Origin: Lathyrus oleraceus
Taxonomy: Eukaryota > Streptophyta > Magnoliopsida > Fabales > Fabaceae
Assembly (NCBI RefSeq): GCF_024323335.1
Contig: NC_066581.1
Coordinates: 229,850,539 to 229,914,538 of the forward strand
Direction of reading: 5' to 3'
Length of the DNA: 64,000 bases
The translations under genes and the position numbers were made by a program. The notes under the pieces are model-generated. The model did no database searches, was not told the origin of the DNA, and saw nothing but the letters and a program-made list of their open reading frames with translations. Shown here piece after piece: positions 35,627-47,689 of the stretch. Each line of letters opens with the position of its first letter. The stretch's first letter is position 1.

Positions 35627-37335
35627 ATGAGGACCAGTTTAAAGGATGATGTTGTCTATAGCTTCTTCGACCCAGAGATCAGTGTGCTGAGAGATATGAT
35701 AGCATTGATTACGCCCGACCATGTGGGGATGTTACGAGAGTCATACGGTGGTATTCTGAAGTTGGTTTTCAGGCTCACAGACAGTGATAGGAGCGCCATC
35801 CATACTCTTCTCCAGTTCTATGACCCTGGTCTGAGATGTTTCGTGTTCCCTGATTATTTGTTGGGACCTCTGATGGAGGACTATGCCAGCATCCTGGGTA
35901 TTCAGATCCGAGATCAGATTCCTTTCCATGTCACTAAGGGGGAGCCTGACATTGCTGAGATTTCTCGTGCTCTTTATTTGAGCCTGGAGGTGACCAAGGG
36001 GGGTTTGAAAGAGAAGGGGAAGTTACCCGGTTTTCATTTGAGTTTCTTGGAAGCTAAAGCCAAGGAATATGCTGTTGTGGGTAATTGGAAGACCGTCTGT
36101 GCCTTGATAGCTGTGAGCATTTATGGGACCGTCCTGTTTCCTAATCAGAAGAGCTTTGTGGACATTAATGTTATCAGGTTGTTTATGCAGAGGAATCCTG
36201 TTCCTACTCTGGTTGGAGATGTCTATTACTCGGTCCATAATCGGAACGAGAAGCGGCGCGGGGGATTGATCCGGTGTTGTGCTCAGCTATTGCACAAGTG
36301 GTTTATGGGGTATTTGCCTTCCCGAGGTGCTTTTGTCGCTCTTGATCCTACGGTCAAGTGGTCAGTCAGGTTGATGGGTTTGCGAGCCACTGACATAGCT
36401 TGGACTCATAACGGTATGGCTGGACGAGATTTCATATATAGTTGTGGGAGCTTTCCCAATGTGCCTCTTATAGGAGTTCAGGGTTGCATTAATTACAACC
36501 CAACGCTTCTTAGGAGATAAATGGGGTTTGCTATGGAGGTTCCTCCTCTTGAGTGTGAGATTCAGGAGTCTTTCTACTTCCCAGTTGAGGGCAATCATGC
36601 CAAGTTGAGGCAAGTGTCTGGGTCATGGCGTAACATTCAGAGGAAGGGCAAGGTTCCTTTTGGCAAGGTCAATAGCATATCTTTTCCTCCATTTGATGAT
36701 TGGCTTCGGAAGAGGATTGAGCTCACACATCTACCGTTTCCGGGAGGTGATCCTTGGTGTCCTTTGATTGAGGGGCCACGTTCTTCTGTCAGTATGGAAG
36801 AATTCCTCGAGATGAAGAGAGACAGAGATCAGTTGCAAGCGGAGAAGACTGAATTGGAGATGAGTGTTGCTCGGATTCAGATGTCTAATCAAGAGATCAG
36901 AGTAAGGATGGAGGATCAGGATAAGCGACATGCTCTTGTGGTGAAGCGCTTTGAGATGGATACTGCTTACTATGGCAAGGTCAGCCAAGCTTTGGAGTCG
37001 TCCACCAGGGAGCACGACATCACTAAGGAGAAGCTAGCCAGAGCTTCAAAGGTCATTGAAGATGAGAAGAAGAGGCAAATCCTTGTGAGGGATCAGAGGG
37101 AAAACAGAGTCAGAATCCTTGTCGCTGAATGGGAAGCAAAATTGAAGACTAAAGAAGCAGAGAACATGAAGATCATTGCTGAGAGAAATCATTATCATGC
37201 TGAGAGAGATCATTACTTCAGACAGATGAAGATTCACCAGAAGGAGGTGGGGAGATTGCAGCAAGAGAACACCGAGCTCAGGTTCGCCGCAGAGTTTGCG
37301 AAGATGGTTGATCTGTGGGGCCTCCTTCAATGTAG
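35627..37335 (+). pseudogene. Ogre B ORF1 (DUF7745-like domain plus coiled coil)
   Basis: ATG 35627 opens MRTSLKDDVVYSFFDPEI. The N-terminal globular part includes ITPDHVGML, FPDYLLGPLMEDYA, VSIYGTVLFPNQKSFVDINVIR, PTLVGDVYYSVH, GGLIRCCAQLLHKWF and GCINYNPTLLRR, which I associate with DUF7745. From about 36790 a long Glu/Lys/Arg-rich heptad-like region suggests a coiled coil that could self-associate. A TAA at 36518-36520 interrupts it where Ogre A has a His codon. Near 37308-37312 a short deletion relative to Ogre A removes the last residues and shifts the frame. A frame of nearly 570 codons kept in two diverged copies argues that the family encoded a real protein. The function is unknown. 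Confidence 0.88.
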
Positions 37336-37723
37336 TCTTTTGTATTCATTTGTGTGGATTACCGTCAGGCCTGTTGACGGAATTCACTTGCTTGTATTTC
37401 CTTCCTGATTCTGGAGAATTGTATTTGATTGTATCGGATTTGATGTATGACTATGGCACTTATTGTGCAATTTTGATATGCATGGTTGTTTTCATTCAGT
37501 GATCGATCTTCGAGCTTTATTTGCTTTCCTGTATGCACTCACACAGCACACACATGGTTGGGTGGTATTTTGCTAAATCATATGCTCTGATCTGTATGAT
37601 GAAATCGAATGATGAATGTCAGAATATTGCCGCCGGATTATTATCTGCCTTGATGAAGCCAGGATCGAAAGACAGAGTGTCCCTCATGTGGATAGACATT
37701 GCATTCATGCATAATCATAATAA

Positions 37724-37741
37724 CTTGTTTTTATTTTGCAG
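37724..37741 (+). promoter_or_regulatory. Possible 3' splice site before the gag ORF
   Basis: CTTGTTTTTATTTTGCAG is a near-ideal plant acceptor, 118 bp before the gag ATG at 37859. Its counterpart in Ogre A is conserved in place and pyrimidine content. Confidence 0.45.
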
Positions 37742-37858
37742 GTATCAGTTCTAACGTGCTTGATTGTTACAAGAATCATTACTCGTGCTCGTAGAGTTGT
37801 ACCTTTGCACTCAACCCGTCCTCATAGATATTTCACCATACGCAATACACCAAGACTG

Positions 37859-40800
37859 ATGGATCTACCAAATACAGATGTTCTCGAGCTGAAGGAGAAG
37901 ATGAACGAGCTGATCAACATCATGCAAGGGTTTGCAGTTGGACAGAAAGCACTGGCTGATAAAGTAGAGAAGCTCGAGCGGGCTTCAGCTGCCAACAACG
38001 GTGTCAACCTGGATGGTGTCTCCAACCAGAGGCTTGGTGGTTCCAGGGAAGGTGGAAAAAGAACAACTGTGGGTGTGGTGAATAATAATGCTGGTGGTTT
38101 TGGTGCTGCCACAGGTGGTGGGCCCGATCAGATGGGCCATAATATGAAGGACAGCGTGTTCCCTCCATTCTTTGGGGATGATGATGACAGGGAGGAAGAC
38201 AGAGAAGCGGATCAATTCTCTATGCATAATGAGCCGTTTGGGCAATACGGTGTCCAACCACCTAACAAGGAGATCCAGTTGCTGGCAGAGAAGATCAGGG
38301 CTCTCGAAAGCTATGCCACTCCCGGGGTTGTAAATATGTCAAATACGGGGTTGGTCGAGGGGATTGTGATCCCACAGAAGTTCAAGGCGCCTGCATTTGA
38401 CAAATATAATGGGAGTTCCTGCCCGGAAACTCACCTTCAGGCTTTTGTCCGTAAGATTTCTGCGTACACGATGGATCAGAAGTTATGGATGTACTTCTTC
38501 CAGGACAGTTTGTCTGGAGGATCCTTAGAGTGGTACACCAAGCTGAAGTCTTCTGATATTAAGAGCTGGCAGGATCTTGGCGATGCCTTCTTTAAACAGT
38601 ATCAGTTCAACGCTGATATGGCTCCTAGTCGTACCCAGCTGCAGGGTATGTCTCAAAAGCCCAATGAGGGGTTTAAAGAGTATGCTCAGAGGTGGAGGGA
38701 GTTGGCTGCCAGAGTGCAACCGCCACTGGTGGACAGGGAGATGTCTGACTTGTTCATGGGTACCCTTCAGGGGGCATTTGCTAAGAGGATGGTCGGATGT
38801 CCGGTTACCAACTTTTCTGATATTGTGGTGGCTGGGGAGAGAATTGAAAGTTGGCTGAAGCTGGGGAAAATCCAGGGTGGTAATGCTTCGTCTTCAGGAT
38901 CGAAGAAGCCCTTCGGAAATGGCCAGAGAAAGAAGGAGGGTGATACCAGTGCTGTGTACACCCAGAGAGGACCGAGTAGGGATCGTTACTATCAACAAAC
39001 TGCTGCGGTAACTATTCTTGCTGATAATCAGCCTGCATAACAACAACAGCAACAACAACAACCACAACAACAAAGACAACCGTTTCAGCAGAGACCGCAG
39101 AGGGCTGGGTACCAGGTGCGAGGAAGAATGAATGACCGTCAGTTCGACAGGCCACCTGTGACTTACTCTTTCCTGTTGAAAAAGCTGAAAGATTTGGGGT
39201 TGGTGCAACTGCGAACTTTGGCTCCTTTGAGACCTGATCAGAGGCCAGCCAGTTTTGACGAGAATGCCAAATGTCAATTTCATTCAGGTGCTCCTGGGCA
39301 TAACGAATAGAACTGCAAAGCTTTTAAGCATGTGGTTCAAGACCTGGTGGATTCAAAAGCAATCAAGTTTGCTCCTTCCCCAAATGTGAATGCTAATCCC
39401 ATGCCCGCGCATGGTCAGATGGGGGTGAATGCAATCTCTGAGGAGGGCAGAATCGGGCTGTTGACTGTGGATCAGTTGAGGACTCCGTTGGCCGAGGTCA
39501 AACGGCAGTTGTTGTTCAATGGGGTTTTTTCGGGCTGTGGTGATTGTTGTGCTGCATGCACTATTGTTGTTGATGGGTGTATATTGTTGAGAGAGGATGT
39601 CCAGAGGCTGATGCACGAAGGAAGCCTCAGGTTTGAGAAGAAGGATATGGGGAAGGAGAATGTCTCCACCATAACTATTTACTTTGACCCGGATGATTTG
39701 TCAACTCTGGCAGATGCGGCTCCAGTTACTATCACGGTACCTGGGCCAATTCCTTATGACAAAGATGATGCCGTGCCGTGGCATTATGGTGGGGAAGTTT
39801 ATTGCAATGGAGAGAAAGTGGAGGAGCAGACTGCGGATGAAACCACCGTTTCAAAGGTGGATAATGTCGGACCTAGTGGTTTCACTCACAGCGGGAGGTT
39901 ATTTGCACGTGATGCCCTAAGGGGAGGAGAAGGGGAAAAAGGAAAGAAAGAAAAGGCCGAGGCTTTAGCCAGGGCAAGAGGGAAACAAGTAATCAATGAG
40001 GGTACTCCTGTGGTGACACCGGCGCCTGGTGGGTCGGAGAAAGAACTTGATGATGAAGCGGAGGAATTCCTTAGAATCATCAAGAAGTCTGAGTACAAAC
40101 TTGTTGACCATCTGCAGCAAACTCTATCCAAGATCTCGATCTTGTCTTTACTGCTGAGCTCCGAGGGGCATAGAGAGGCTTTGTTGAAAATTCTGAAGAA
40201 AGCCTATGTTCCTCAAGAGATAACAATCAATCAATTGGAGACGGTGGTGTCTAATGTTCATGCCAGCCATGGGCTGGGGTTCACCGGTATGGATTTGACT
40301 GTGGATGGAAGGAATCACAACCGGGCTTTGCACATTGCTATGGAATGTAAAGGGGCCGTGCTTTCGCATGTGCTGGTTGATACCGGCTCCTCATTAAATG
40401 TGTTGCCTAAGAAAGCCCTGGCAAAGCTGAACTGTCAAGGGTTGGTGCTGAGGCCCACAGACCTGATATTAAGGGCTTTCGACGGTTCGAAGCGGGCGGT
40501 GTTCGGAGAGGTTGAGCTCCCGGTGAAGATTGGCCCTAAGGTGTTTAAGTCTGTATTTTACGTCATGGATATTCCGCCGGCATACAGTTGCCTGTTGGGT
40601 CACCTATGGATCCATGCTGCTGGGGCAGTGACTTCGACTTTGCACCAGAAACTGAAATATATCTGGGACGGGCAGGTCGTCACAGTCTGTGGAGAGGAAG
40701 ACATCTTTGTCAGCCACCTTTCTTCGTTCAAGTACGTTGAAATGGACGGTGATATATGGGAGACGCCGAGCCAAGCGTTCGAAACCGTTAAGGTGGAGAA

Positions 40801-41161
40801 TGCTCTTTTTGCAAAAGAAGAGGAGAAACCGTCCATTTCTTCATACAAGCAGGCCGCCGAGGTGGTGAAGAGTGGGGAAGCTCCGGGTTGGGGGAAAATG
40901 ATGGACATCTCCGCCAAGAAAGACCGTTTTGGAGTGGGTTATCAGCCGGGTCGAGGCTCGTCTGGACGAGGTAGAGGACGCCGTACGTCGTTCACATTCA
41001 CCAGTGCTGGAATGTTGGATCCATATCACATCTGTATGGTGGGTGATGAAGCTGACAGTGACTGCGAGATGGATCAGTGGATAAAGCTGTGCGCACCAGG
41101 GATAGGAGTCCAGAACTGGAAGGCTGAAAAGATCATCACTGTCACTCTACTTGAAGAGTAA
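37859..41161 (+). pseudogene. Ogre B gag-protease ORF
   Basis: ATG 37859 (MDLPNTDVLELKEKMNEL) gives a frame of 1100 codons with two stops, TAA 39038-39040 in the Gln tract and TAG 39308-39310 in the zinc finger. Order: coiled N-terminus (residues 5-45), Gly-rich linker, gag core (about 170-330), Gln-rich stretch, a C-X2-H-X5-H-X4-C finger beginning near residue 472, a long linker (residues 500-800) and an aspartic protease with VDTGSSLNVLP (catalytic Asp near residue 841, codon at 40379) and the flap/C-terminal CLLGHLWIHAAGA. Gag forms the particle and protease cleaves the polyprotein. The DTG motif is intact. After the protease the frame ends at 41161, where an intron donor is predicted. Confidence 0.92.
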
Positions 41162-41432
41162 TAATTTCCTGTTTTTGGTTTTATTTGCATGGGAGCCTTA
41201 CGTGTTGCCCGACACGTAATGGTTCATTGTAAGGGCCACCTCATGTTCATTTTTGCAAAATTTTGCATCATAAATAAAAGGATGTTTTTCAATTAAAAGC
41301 GGTGTTCCCTGTTTTTCATTTATTTTTTCAGTTTAAAAATAAAAACAAAATAAAAATGGCAATGTTTTCATTTTCCCTTTTAATTTGTCTTGCTCCGGTT
41401 CTAAAGCAATGCATGAATCAGCATTCATGCAG
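41158..41432 (+). other. Predicted Ogre intron between protease and RT (275 bp)
   Basis: Donor GA|GTAATA at 41158 overlaps the TAA that ends the gag-protease frame. Acceptor CATTCATGCAG ends at 41432. Joining them keeps the reading frame (gaa/ga + a/tgc/gat), removes the stop and leads into CDFSPDLIDNNP, which continues to RT. The interior is T-rich and AT-rich. An intron at this place is known for Ogre. The exact boundaries are my prediction; an alternative acceptor with a better pyrimidine tract ends at 41331 but breaks the frame with this donor. Confidence 0.65.
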
Positions 41433-44400
41433 ATGCGATTTCTCGCCGGATCTCATTGATAACAATCCTGTTACACCCTCATATGACTTCGACAATCCGA
41501 TCTATCATGCCGAAGAAGAAGGAGAAGAAGATTGTGAACTGTCGGAGGAATTAGCCAGGTTGTAAAAACAAGAGGAGAAGGTGATTCAGCTGCACGAGGA
41601 GCAAATTGAGATTGTGAATCTGGGTACCGACAAGGTCCGAAAAGAAGTGAAAGTGGGGGCTGCTTTGGAGGCAAGTGTCAAGAGCAGAATGGTCGCCTTG
41701 TTGAAAGAGTATGTCGATATCTTTGCCTAGTCTTATCAAGATATGCCAGGGTTGGATACCGATATTGTTGTGCACAAGCTACCATTGAGAGCAGATTGTC
41801 CTCCAGTGAAGCAGAAGTTGCGCAGAACTCGACCTGACATGGTGATGAAAATTAAAGAGGAGGTTCAGAAGTAGTGGGATGCTGGGTTCCTTGCTGTCAC
41901 TAATTATCCGCCTTGGGTCGCTAATATTATGCCAGTGCCGAAGAAGGATGGGAAGGTAAGAATGTGTGTGAACTACCGGGATCTGAACAGAGCTAGTCCG
42001 AAGGATGATTTCCCATTACCTCACATTGATGTGTTGGTAGATAATACAACTCGATTCTCGGTGTTTTCCTTCATGGATGGCTTTTCTGGCTATAATCAAA
42101 TCAAGATGTCGCCAGATGACATGGAGAAAACAACGTTCATTACACCATGGGGCACTTTTTGTTATAAGGTGATACCATTCGGTCTCAAGAACGTCGGTGC
42201 TACTTATTAGAGGGCCATGGTGACTTTGTTTCATGATATGATTCATCATGAAATCGAATGCTATGTTGATGACATGATAGCAAAGTCCCAGACAGAAGAG
42301 GGGCATTTGGTAGATCTGGCCAAGTTGTTCGACCGGCTGAGACAGTTCAGACTGAGGTTGAATCCGAACAAGTGCACTTTCGGAGTGCGGTCCGGTAAAT
42401 TGTCGGGGTTCATTGTAAGTGAGAAAGGAATCGAGGTTGATCCTGCTAAAGTAAAAGCAATACGAGAAATGCCTGAACCGAGAACGGAGAAAGAGGTTCG
42501 TGGTTTCTTAGGTAGATTGAACTACATTTCACGGTTCATATCTCATCTAACAGCCACGTGTGAACCAATATTCAAGTTGTTGAGAAAAGATCAGACGGTC
42601 AGGTGGAATGATGATTGCCAAGCGACATTTGAAAAGATAAAAGAGTATTTGCAGGAGCCTCCGATTCTGATGCCTCCTGTGGAGGGACGACCGTTAATTT
42701 TGTACTTGACGGTCCTCGAGGGGTCTATGGGGTGTGTATTGGGGCAGCATGACGAGTCTGGTCGAAAAGAGCATGCCATATACTACCTTAGCAAAAAGTT
42801 TACCGACTGTGAAACAAGATATTCACTGCTCGAGAAAACTTGTTGTGCTTTGGCCTGGGCTGCTCGCCGACTGAGACAGTATATGCTGGTTCATACCACT
42901 TTATTGATTTCCAAGATGGATCCGATTAAGTATATTTTTGAAAAGCCAGCATTGACCGGACGGGTTGCGAGGTGCCAAATGATTTTGACTGAGTATGATA
43001 TACAGTATACCTCTCAGAAAGCAATCAAGGGGAGTGTATTGTCTGATTACCTCGCCCAACAACCTATTGAGGATTATCAACCGATGAAGTTTGAATTCCC
43101 TGATGAGGACATCATGTTTCTCAAATCGAAAGATTGCGAGGAACCAATCCCGGAGGAGGGGCCTGACCCTGAATCCGAATGGATTCTGATGTTTGATGGG
43201 GCCGTTAACGTGAATGGTAGTGGAGTTGGTGCTGTTTTGGTTACGCCGAAAGGATCCCACATTCCTTTTGCTGCCCGGCTAACGTTTGAGTGCACCAACA
43301 ACGTGGCTGAATATGAAGCTTGCATATTGAGGATTGAAGAGGCGATTAACTTGCGGATCAAGAACCTTGTCATATATGGAGATTCAGCTCTGGTTGTAAA
43401 TCAAGTTAACAGAAAATGGTATACGCATCAATCTCATTTAGTTCCATACCGGGATTATACGAGGAGATTGTTGACGTTTTTCACCAAGGTGAAAATGCAT
43501 CATGTGCCTAGAGAAGAGAATCCTTTGGCAGATGCTTTGGCTACTCTGGCTGCCTTGATTAAGGTGCAGTGGTGGAATCAGTTTCCCAGTGTTGAGGTGG
43601 GACGTCTGGATAGACCGGCTTATGTGTTTGCTGTTGACACAACGCCTGATGATGAGAAGCCGTGGTATTACGATATCAAGCGCTATCTGGAAACCCAAGA
43701 GTATCCTGAGGGAGCATCCAAGAAGGACCGAAAGACTCTGCGGAGGTTGGCCATGGTGTTCTACTTGAATAAGGATGGGGTTTTGTACAAGCGTAATTTC
43801 GATTGGGTCTTGCTCAGATGTGTTGATGACAAAGAAGCAAGCCAATTGATGAAAGAGGTTCACGAGGGGTCGTTCGGTACCCATGTCAGTGGGAATGCAA
43901 TGGTGAAGAAGCTGCTGAGGGCAGGTTATTATTGGATGACAATGGAGGCCCAATGTTTCAATTTTGTGCGGAAGTGTCATAAATGCCAGATTTATGCTGA
44001 CAAGGTGCACGTGCCTCCGAATCCGTTGAGCTTGATGTCGTCTCTGTGGCCGTTCGCTATGTGGGGCATCGATATGATTGGGAAGACTGAGCCTACGGCT
44101 TCGAATGGGCATCGGTTCATATTAGTGGCTATTGATTACTTCACCAAGTGGGTGGAAGCAGCCTCTTACGCAAATGTGACGAAGCAGGTCGTTGCCAGAT
44201 TGTTGAAGAGAGACATCATTTGCAGATATGGGGTTCCCGAGAGAATCATTACTGATAATGGTTCTAATTTGAACAACAAGATGATGGCAGAACTGTGCCG
44301 GGAATTCAAGATTGAGCATCACAATTCTTCTCCTTATCGTCCGAAGATGAATGGGGCGGTTGAGGCAGCCAATAAGAATATTAAGAAGATTGTGCAGAAG

Positions 44401-44913
44401 ATGGTCGTGACCTATAAGGACTGGCATGAGATGTTGCCATTTGCATTGCATGGGTACCGAACTTCAGTGCGTACATCTACTGGGGCAACGCCTTTCTCAC
44501 TCGTGTATGGAATGGAAGCCGTGTTACCGGTTGAGGTTCAAATTCCCTCTTTGAGAGTCCTGATGGACGTGAAATTACAAGAGGCTGAATGGGTAAGGAC
44601 TCGGTACGAGGAGTTAAGCCTAATCGAGGAAAAGAGGCTGGTGGCCATTTGTCATGGGCAGTTGTACCAGCAGCGGATGAAACGTGCTTTTGACCGAAAG
44701 GTACGACCTCGGGTATATCATGTGGGAGATCTGGTGCTGAAAAGGATCCTTCCTCCTCAAAACGATCGTAGGGGCAAATGGACACCCAATTATGAAGGTC
44801 CTTTCGTGGTCAAGAAGGTTTTCTCTAGCGGAGCCTTGTTGTTAACGACCATGGATGGTGAGGATTTTCCATCCCCTGTGAATGCAGACGCAGTTAAAAA
44901 ATACTTCGTATAA
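41433..44913 (+). pseudogene. Ogre B pol: RT, RNase H, second RNase H, integrase
   Basis: RT shows VPKKDGKVRMCVNYRDLN, PLPHIDVLVD, FMDGFSGYNQI, FCYKVIPFGLKN and YVDD (42262-42273). The RT-linked RNase H follows but has LYLTVLEGSMG where other gypsy elements have an Asp (YCDAS). A second, archaeal-type RNase H has MFDGAVN (Asp 43195-43197), NNVAEYEAC, IYGDSALVV and NPLADALATL. Integrase has HHCC (HEGSFGTH...CHKC), catalytic Asp 44071, Asp 44254 and Glu 44362 with D-X35-E spacing, and C-terminal NYEGPFVV. The dual RNase H marks the Tat lineage. Stops lie at 41563-41565 (TAA), 41728-41730, 41872-41874 and 42208-42210 (all TAG). The last 898 codons are uninterrupted. Confidence 0.94.
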
Positions 44914-46906
44914 GAGACCCGCTGGACGAAAAGAATAAAATAGTCCAGGCAAAAAAGGGCATCCCGGCGAACCAAAAACAGAAAGAAAGGTTCGGGCAAA
45001 AATTAGGGATAAAAATGAAAAACTGTACACCCGGCAAGTCGAAAACCTGAAAAGGTGGCTTGGGCAAAAAAGGGTATCCCGGTGGACTGAAAACCCGAAA
45101 GGGCGGTCCAGGCAAAAGAGGGATGGAAACGAACAACTGCGTCTGGCATGATCATTTGTACTTTGGATATGACACATGGATAATCCCCGGCAGGGAGCAG
45201 TTGGAATTGTCTTGTTCAGAAGGCGGAAAGCACGGAGAGTCTGAGGACATATGGGGTGTAACCGAGTTGGAACTCGATGAGATCACGGTTTTAGATTGCC
45301 GTTAGGATAGATTTTCCTTTTGTGCGCAATTACCTCTTTTCAGGAATTGCTTCTTTTGTATTGCTCATTCATGAGCCACACTTTTTCAATCAATAAAATG
45401 CATATTCAGTCAAATAATTTTGTTTTTGTTTTTCATTACCGCTTTGATTGCAAGAACATCCAATTATTTTGATAAAGAATCTTTGCATTTTAAGACATAC
45501 AGGTCCCTTCCAATGCATGCTTATAAGATTGAAAATTTGAAATCTTATTCGGAAGGTTGAGTGACCCGAGTGTTGAAATCTTGCCACGCCTGGGGCACGT
45601 TTTCATCTAACGATCTGTTTTGCAGGTGCTGTTAGATATTTTCACTCACTTGCAGGTTGTGATGTGGAAGCTTTTGACAAAAGAAATCCCCGCAGAGTCC
45701 AATCAAGGACAAATGAATTGGAGAACGGTGAAAAGACGGCGAAGGACGTACGACGATCCTGGATATTAATCAAGGACTTTTCAAAGTCTGAAGATTAAAA
45801 AGTTTGTACCAATCTAAGGAATTCGCTCTCCGTAGATTACGGGGCAGTCGAGGGTACAAGGTGATGAATCAGAAAAGTCCAGACGAGTCTGGGAGTTCTC
45901 AAAATTGGAAAGCTGACGTTGGATTTGGATGTTGAATACCGAGGTCCGACGAGTCGACGGGTGTTTTGCGCCAGATTTTCCCGGTTTCCCCAAGCGGAGT
46001 TGGGATTCTTACCTCCTCAGCAGATTCGAGGTATGTGACTTCCCTAGCAGGGTCAGGATGGTTATCTTCCCCAGCATGTTTGAGAATCGGTGTTTCCTCG
46101 GCAACCAGGCCCGAAGGTTGCTATTTCCCCAGCGGAGGTATCTGTGGGTAGTGGTTTTTCCAAGCGGAGTCGGGATTGTTATATCCCCAGCAAATCAGAG
46201 ACTGTTGTTTTTCCCACAGAGAATGTTGGTGGTTTGTTCCCCAGCGAAGTCCCCAAGCGGATCGGGTGCAGAGGAGGTTATCCCTGGCAAGGGTTGCCTA
46301 TTTCCCCGCAGCAGCGCTATTCCCCAGCAGGGGGGAGATCGGAGTGTTGACGAGTTCCTCAGCAGAGTGCCTTGAACTCCCCAGAGGAGTCCCTTGAGGG
46401 GATACTTTTTTATGCATTCATCATGTAGATATGCATAGCATATTGCATAATAAATCGCGTAGCATTTCCATGATTATGGAGCATTACGCTGAAAAAAGTC
46501 ATGCATCATTATTGCAAGCATAAGCTAGTCTCAAGCCGTGGTTATTGTTTGAGAGGTGGTTTTTCCAGAAGGTGAAGGTGTTACTCCGAGGAGTTTTGGC
46601 ATCGTGATTTTAATCAACAGTATTCCCCAGTAGTGTGATATTGGGAGAAGGATTTCTGTCGGGCGGAGATGGAAATGATAGTCAAAGAAGTTTCGGGATC
46701 CGAAAGAAAGTAAAAGGAGAATAATCCCCAGCCAAGCGAAATTGTTCGTTTGCTAGGGTTGAATAGAAGATAGTCTTATGACTTGTTATCCCTAGCATGG
46801 GTCGTTGGCACGCGTGTCGACTCACTTATCACTGTTTTTATCTCTGCCGATGCTGATAGGCATGAAGAGTTTTCCGGTGATCAGACCGAAGTGGTGCTCA
46901 GGCCAA

Positions 46907-47236
46907 TTTCCGATTTTCAAATCGAAGAAGTTTCCGACGATCAGGTCGAAGTACTTGTGGTATTCAGACCAATTTCCGATTTTCAGATCGAAGAAGTTTC
47001 CGACGATCAGGTCGAAGTACATGTGGTATTCAGACCAATTTCCGATTTTCAGATCGAAGAAGTTTCCGACGATCAGGTCGAAGTACTTGTGGTATTCAGA
47101 CCAGTTTCCGATTTTCAGATCGAAGAAGTTTCCGACGATCAGGTCGAAGTACTTGTGGTATTCAGACCAGTTTCCGATTTTCAGATCGAAGACGTTTCCG
47201 ACGTTCAGGTCGAAGAACTTGTGGTGTTCAGACCAG
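46907..47236 (+). repeat. 66-bp tandem repeats in Ogre B 3' UTR, five units
   Basis: ATCGAAGA(A/C)G recurs at 46921, 46987, 47053, 47119 and 47185, an exact 66-bp period. Each unit holds TTTCCGATTTTCAGATCG and CGATCAGGTCGAAGTAC-type segments. The first four units differ by only a few bases, so the expansion is recent; the fifth is more diverged. Confidence 0.95.
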
Positions 47237-47689
47237 TATTCCGGTGTTCAGACCGAGGCGGGTATTCAGACCGTTGTGGCGTTCAGGCCATTTTCCGATT
47301 TTCAGATCGAAGAAGCTTCCGAAGTTCAGATCGATGCAGCTTATGGCATTCAGGCCAGTTTCCGGTATCCAGACCGAAGCGGTATTCAGACCGAAATGGT
47401 ATTCAGACCGAAGTGGCATTTAGGCCCGTTGTCTGGTATTCAGGCCAGTCTCCCGGTATTCAGACCGATTTCCATACTCTCATGTTCCGATGCTCGGTAT
47501 TCAGGCCGACTTTCTCCGTACCAGACGGATGTTCTTCTTTCGAGATTGTTTCTTTGCCGATTCTGGCGGGCATTGTTGATTATTTCCCATCAGAGTGCAA
47601 ATTGTTCGTCTGTTCTTGGTATTCAATCACTCTTCACCCTGATCATCTGAAAGCCAAGGCTATTCATATCGACAGGTTCACAGTGGATT

